Origin: Palaemon carinicauda
Taxonomy: Eukaryota > Arthropoda > Malacostraca > Decapoda > Palaemonidae
Length of the DNA stretch: 64,000 nucleotides
Direction: 5' to 3'
NCBI RefSeq assembly: GCF_036898095.1
Contig: NC_090766.1
Location: 31,390,472-31,454,471, forward strand
Shown here: positions 59,677-64,000 of the stretch, piece after piece
Layout: each line of letters starts with the position of its first letter
Position numbering within the stretch: position 1 is the stretch's first letter
Translations under genes and position numbers: made by a program
The notes under the pieces: generated by a model
What the model was told of the DNA's origin: nothing
Databases searched by the model: none
What the model saw: only the letters and a program-made list of their open reading frames with translations

Positions 59677-60935
59677 TGGGATTTAATGATACGTTGGTAT
59701 TCTTAAAATACAAATCTAATAAACTTATGGTTACATTGCTCTGTGACAGCTGACTCCCAAGTGTGTGTGGATCATACACAATCTGACAAAACCAAAACAT
59801 TGCTAAACAAAAGAGCATCGCTCTGAAAAGACTTAAATCCTACTTCAGTACAATACTATAAAGAATTACATCCCATCTCTGAGGTAATCAACAAATGTTT
59901 GAATCCTAATACAAAGTAGGTCAAGGACGGTGGCTCCTCAACATCCGGATCTCAGTATTGATAATGTTTCTTTAAATTTGTATGACTCTTTCAAAATTTT
60001 AGGCGTGATTCTTGACAGCAAATTTACTTTTGAGAAACATATAAGGTCTGTGTCTTCTTCAATTGCATAAAAAATTGGCTTATTGAGAAAGTCTTTTAAG
60101 ATATTCGGTGATCAATCTATTCTGAAGAAGTGTTTTAATTCTTTTATTCTACCTTGTTTTGAGTATTGTTCTCCTGTCTGGTCTTCAGCTGCTGATTCTC
60201 ATCTTAATTTGTTGGACAGAAACTTACGGTCTATTAAATTTCTTATTCCTGATCTAGATATTAATCTCTGGCACCGTCGATCAATTAGTTCATTATGCAT
60301 GTTGCATAAGATTTTTCATAATTCTGACCATCCTTTACATTCAGATCTCCCTGGACAATTCTATCCTGTTCGTAATACTAGGCAGGCAGTTAATTCTAAT
60401 AGCCAGGCCTTCTCCATCATAAGACTCAATACTACGCAGTACTCTAGAAGTTTTATTCCAGCTGTTACCAAGTTGTGGAATGATCTTCCTAATCGGGTTG
60501 TTGAATCAGTAGAACTTCAAAAGTTCAAAGTTGGAGCAAATGCTTTTTTGTTGACCAGGCGAACATGAGTCTTTTTATAGTTTATATATGACATTTTTGT
60601 TATTGACGTTGTTAATAGTTTATATATGATATATCTCTTTTGACATTACTGTTTTTAGAATGATTTATTGTTAATTTGTTCTCTTCAGTTATTTATTTCC
60701 TTATTTCCTTTCCTCACTGGGCTATTTTTCCCTATTGGAGCCCCTGGGCTTATAGCATCTTGCTTTTCCAATTAGGGTTGTAGCTTGGATAGTAATAATA
60801 ATAATAATAATAAAAACAAATCATTACACTTGTGTACAAAGCATAACATGTTTTATTCATGCATTATGATGCAATGTTGCGCAATACCTGTAACACTTGA
60901 AATAACATAGTACATTATTACAATAATACATAACA
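59677..60935 (-). repeat. Gypsy D 5' LTR, partial, with LINE insertion
   Basis: Matches 56,343-56,705 in the same orientation, starting 'tgggatttaatgatacg' and ending 'ataatacataaca'. Interrupted after 'taatacaaa' (59,915) by an insert to about 60,812. The last 120 bp of the LTR are missing and replaced by the inverted piece. Confidence 0.88.
59916..60812 (+). pseudogene. LINE 3' end inside Gypsy D LTR
   Basis: About 0.9 kb, 5'-truncated. It starts near 'gtaggtcaaggacgg' and encodes the C-terminal RT region: 'LGVILDSKFTFEKHIRSVSS' (about 59,998-60,060) up to a stop near 60,068. The frame 60,083-60,568 continues with 'FILPCFEYCSPVWSSAAD' and 'SFIPAVTKLWNDLPNRVVES', ending at a stop. The 3' tail has 'ttggagcccctgggctta' words like other copies and ends in (TAA)n. 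The break near 60,068 is one stop codon, so this is the best preserved copy of the family in the window. Confidence 0.85.
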
Positions 60936-60940
60936 GAAAA

Positions 60941-61211
60941 GTGTATGGATAAGGTCCAAGAAGGAAATGTAAATATTTTCGGAATTATGATTCATATTGG
61001 TGGGGAAAAAGAAACCACTATTTCTAGTCGTTTGTGTAGTGACAGAAAGAGTCAGTAATGCCAAGAACCAGAAAGAGGATCGGTATTTCTTTAACGTTAG
61101 AACAAAATATCAGAGGCGTGTCTAAAGCATCATTTGTTTACATAAAGATAACATACAAACAGTTTCTCTCTGGAAGTACACTATTAGAGTATTCGTGGTA
61201 ACACCAGTTAT
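60941..61211 (+). other. Presumed intron, no feature
   Basis: AT-rich, no gene. Confidence 0.4.
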
Positions 61212-61513
61212 ATACAAAAGGTCCTCACTTACAAATGTTAGACTTACAAACATTTGGAGATGCAAACAAATCCAACGGAAATCCTAAATCTCAGATAGTA
61301 TTGAAAGTTCATAATGAAATACGGTAATTAAACACTATTATATAATTTAATGCAGTAAGCAATATGATATGGGACTATTTGTTGACTTTTGCGGCTGAAA
61401 ATTGTAGGTATGAGAGTTAGGTGAGGCCTAACCAAGTCCAAAATTTGACAAAATTCCATTTACAAACAACTTCTTGGAACATAGTAAGTTTGTAAGTTGA
61501 GGACTTTTTGTAT
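61212..61513. mobile_element. MITE with 24-bp terminal inverted repeats
   Basis: The left end 'atacaaaaggtcctcactta' (61,212 on) and right end (61,489-61,513, containing 'gtaagttgaggactttttg') are inverse complements over about 24 bp with one or two mismatches. The 302-bp element has no coding capacity and an AT-rich interior. The ends resemble pogo/Tigger-type Tc1/mariner termini, and a TA context lies on the left; superfamily is a guess. Confidence 0.8.
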
Positions 61514-62054
61514 GGATAACAAAAGCACTGAAGTACAGTGTTATCGATGTTGAGAGAATCATGAGTTTCAGGCCATGAAATCAAGTTCTTAGTAAGGTTT
61601 TTTATTTATTAAGCTCTCATCAACCTTCACTCACTTCTCACAATTAACACTTCTTGCTCATTCATGCTTAGCTTCCTTCGAGGGCTGATAAATACTTCAT
61701 TTTAAACCAGATGAGACCAGCTGCTTGCTTGCTTTCCTCGTTTTTATCTTGGTTAAAGCCTTCTACTCTTTTAAATTCTATGGTGCTTATACAGGTACTT
61801 TTAAATGCTAAACTTTGTGAGAATTCTGTAGTTGATATATTTCTAAAAGCACAACACTAAATGATAGGATACTGTTCTGTTGTTAATTATATCACACCTT
61901 AGCCTCTAATTTTATTCAGCTTTATTTGCTGTCATCCAATTTGACTGTGATATGTATGAGAAAACATTAGGACCTTTACATGCAATGAAGGTGAACTGTA
62001 TTTTGACAACCATGTCAGAATTATGTAAACAGTATTTTGAGATTTTATTTACAG
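61514..62054 (+). other. Presumed intron, no feature
   Basis: AT-rich. Ends in 'tttatttacag', a good acceptor. Confidence 0.4.
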
Positions 62055-62090
62055 GAGCGTTCATCTTTGTCGGCTAATGTCATAATCAAA
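62055..62090 (+). CDS. Candidate 36-base microexon of the C1 gene
   Basis: Follows acceptor 'gattttatttacag' and precedes 'gtattt'. The 12 codons read 'ERSSLSANVIIK' in phase 0 at both ends, which fits the phase-0 end of the exon at 54,814-55,056. The donor is weaker than consensus and the exon is very short, so support is thin. Confidence 0.3.
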
Positions 62091-62424
62091 GTATTTAGAA
62101 TCATTTGAAATATAGAAAAGGAAATACTGCTTTTATGTTATTCAAATTGATCTCCCGGGTTTTGTCAAGGTCATACTTTTAGTGGATGTATAAAAGTTAT
62201 TTATTATTATATATCTTGTCTTTTTCATCAGTGTTATCTTGTGGAAAGAGTTATTTAAGATGCGAGATTCGCTGTAACTGATGTAGAGTTATTAATTAAT
62301 CTACTTACTTATTTGGATATTATTCAAATTAATTTTTTCTTTCATTTGCTATCTTATTGGTAACCATTTCCTCAAATAATAAAATATAATTTTTGCAGTA
62401 GGACTCCAAGAAGAGTATAAAACA
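62091..62424 (+). other. No recognisable feature
   Basis: AT-rich stretch between the candidate microexon and a DIRS terminus. Confidence 0.4.
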
Positions 62425-63390
62425 GATTTTGAGTGAAGCGAAAAATCTATTTTTGGGTGAGATATCCATGTCGTCCTGATGGAAGTTCCTATAAGTAGCT
62501 TCCTAAGGGATATATGTACTGCAGTGATATTCCCAGAAAATTTTACCTTTAGGTATCCAGAATTCTAACTCCTGGCGCGAATATCCTTAAATTTCCCACA
62601 AGGATATCGCATAATATCAGAGGACGTATTCTTGACACACCACATAGCAATCTGCACCCCTAATAGCGTTTACGCTTCGAGGGGGAAGTGGCAGAATAGA
62701 AGGGGAGCCATATCAAGGTTACCCTAGTTCTCATACTACTATTGAGTATCACAACAGCGCCATATCCAAGATGGCGTACATTCCTTGTACCATTGAGCAT
62801 GGGGCTACAGATAAAGTACTTCGGGAGGGATACTGTGAAGATCTTTTCTTTTAGAAAAGAAGGGTGGGTCCATCAGGACGACTGGCCATCTCACCCAAAA
62901 ATAGATTTTTCGCTTCGCACAAAATCCGTTTTTTGGGCTCAAGCCCAATGGAAGTGTACCAGAGCATCAATGTATCTGTGGATTTTCATCAGTACCTTAA
63001 CCTTGGGCCAACATTTCTATGGTCATTCAGACCACTTGAGGCAAATGACGTTACCGTTATCCGTCATCATCACTAATCATAAACAATGTTAGTGCTTCAT
63101 GTCCCATACAGGGAAGGGTCATTCTAGACAGTAGAAAAGGGGCCTCAAGGTTAGCATATATTGTATGAACAAACATAAGTATACACTGAATATACAAACA
63201 GTCTCATAGTTTATATATATTGCCGAATCAGTATCAGTATATAAGAATATCTATTGTTTGCAAAAATACAACTAAATGAAGAATATTTAGTTTAGTAAGC
63301 CAAAGAACTCTGGCATTTTATACATGCAATTGTCGGGCAAATTAGGACGCAATACATTCTAATAGACAGTTATTCCTAATAAATGACTAC
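62425..63390 (-). mobile_element. DIRS B'' terminal fragment
   Basis: Third family-B terminus: module 62,425-62,945 with the arm 'ccatgtcgtcctgatgg' (62,466-62,482) and its inverse (62,869-62,886); the third arm near 62,938 is degraded to 'agcccaatgg'. The 3' non-coding region continues to about 63,390 ('gaatatttagtttagtaagc' matches 44,110-44,130). No coding part. Confidence 0.78.
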
Positions 63391-63956
63391 TATGAGATTC
63401 AGGGCCTCTGTAACACGGTTTTTTGGACTTTGCTCCTTATCAAAGCATCGGATGTAGCTGAAAGTTGACATATGTATATTTTACAACCACACACAAATTT
63501 TGTCAGCATTATCAATAAGCTAAACCCGATAGTTTTAATTTTTATTGAGTAAAAATGATCTAGCTGACGCCATGGCCAGTGATAACGAGCAAAGAGTCGA
63601 AAACATTCATTACGTAAGCAATGTAAACACCTTTTGACAAAATTTTGCCCCGCCCATCCACCAGACACCCATTCAACTTCCTCCATCGGCTCTGAAACCC
63701 ATAACAGACCATGAATGGTTAACAGGATTTGGAATTGCCCACGTGGTTGCAAAACTGCATTTGTCTTACGACTTGCAACTTTATACAGTCAAGAGAAAGC
63801 TCGTGGCCATATTTGCTATAGCCTGAATAGGTAATTTTTCAGTTTCTAGTTTAAATCCAATGTTTATGGTCTGATTTGTATGTAGCGTAACATGATTATA
63901 ATACTTGTAATGTCATTCAGGCTTTTGAACATTTCCATTAGCTATTCACTATGCCA

Positions 63957-63959
<3 letters not shown>
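63391..63959. other. No recognisable feature
   Basis: A minus-strand open frame of 117 codons (63,399-63,752) has no recognisable domain; it may be repeat-derived. Confidence 0.35.

Positions 63960-64000
<41 letters not shown>
63960..64000. repeat. (GA)n microsatellite at window end
   Basis: GA dinucleotides running off the end of the window. Confidence 0.95.

Larger units (their letters stand above)
56223..60935 (-). mobile_element. Rearranged Ty3/Gypsy retrotransposon D
   Basis: Minus-strand element flanked by a 5-bp target duplication, GAAAA (56,218-56,222 and 60,936-60,940). From the low end: 3' LTR (56,223-56,705), polypurine tract, pol (56,741-59,435), an inverted LTR fragment with leader (59,435-59,676), and an incomplete 5' LTR (59,677-60,935) holding a LINE insertion. 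gag and protease are absent. Pol style (K-x-L-G..., integrase with TDNGPQF) fits a Gypsy lineage common in invertebrates. It lies downstream of the C1 exons on the opposite strand, most likely in an intron. Confidence 0.85.

Overview
The window looks like nuclear DNA of a decapod crustacean, most likely a caridean or penaeoid prawn; this is an inference from repeat content, not from a marker gene. The signs are very long (TA)n, (TC)n, (CA)n and (TAA)n microsatellites, a dense layer of decayed retrotransposons (DIRS-type tyrosine-recombinase elements, Ty3/Gypsy, BEL/Pao and several non-LTR families), and introns with GT-AG borders. I found no rRNA, tRNA, CRISPR array or prokaryote-style operon.

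Layout. 0-16 kb: microsatellites, three copies of a non-LTR 3' tail ending in (TAA)n, RTE-like and Jockey/CR1-like reverse transcriptase relics, five diverged units of an ACCTCCGCCAA-ended repeat, and a hAT transposase relic. 16-21 kb: a patchwork of LINE RT, BEL/Pao protease, LINE ORF1 with zinc knuckle, Gypsy RNase H with a recent 177-bp tandem duplication, and BEL/Pao integrase zinc domain. 21-28 kb: a type-B DIRS terminal fragment (+) meets a long type-A DIRS element (-) at a conserved hairpin. 30-39.5 kb: a second type-A-like DIRS element (E) split by a Gypsy element (C) with two LTRs and a 4-bp target duplication. 40-42 kb: LINE 3' ends. 43-53 kb: a type-B DIRS element and, downstream, a second 3' portion of the same family. 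53-62 kb: the only convincing host gene, two exons on the + strand encoding a C1 (phorbol-ester/DAG type) zinc domain. Its presumed intron holds a rearranged Gypsy element (D), itself hit by a LINE, and a MITE. 62.4-63.4 kb: one more type-B DIRS terminus. The window ends in a (GA)n tract.

The DIRS elements share a common plan read on the minus strand: Ser/Arg- or Lys-rich ORF1, reverse transcriptase, RNase H, then tyrosine recombinase. Two recombinase lineages (A/E and B) sit next to the same terminal module. That module carries a 19-bp inverted repeat with nearly constant 55-57-nt spacing, a plausible recombination site. No element looks autonomously active: each has frameshifts, stops or altered catalytic residues. 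The Gypsy D integrase/RNase H reading frame (626 codons) is the best preserved coding sequence in the window.
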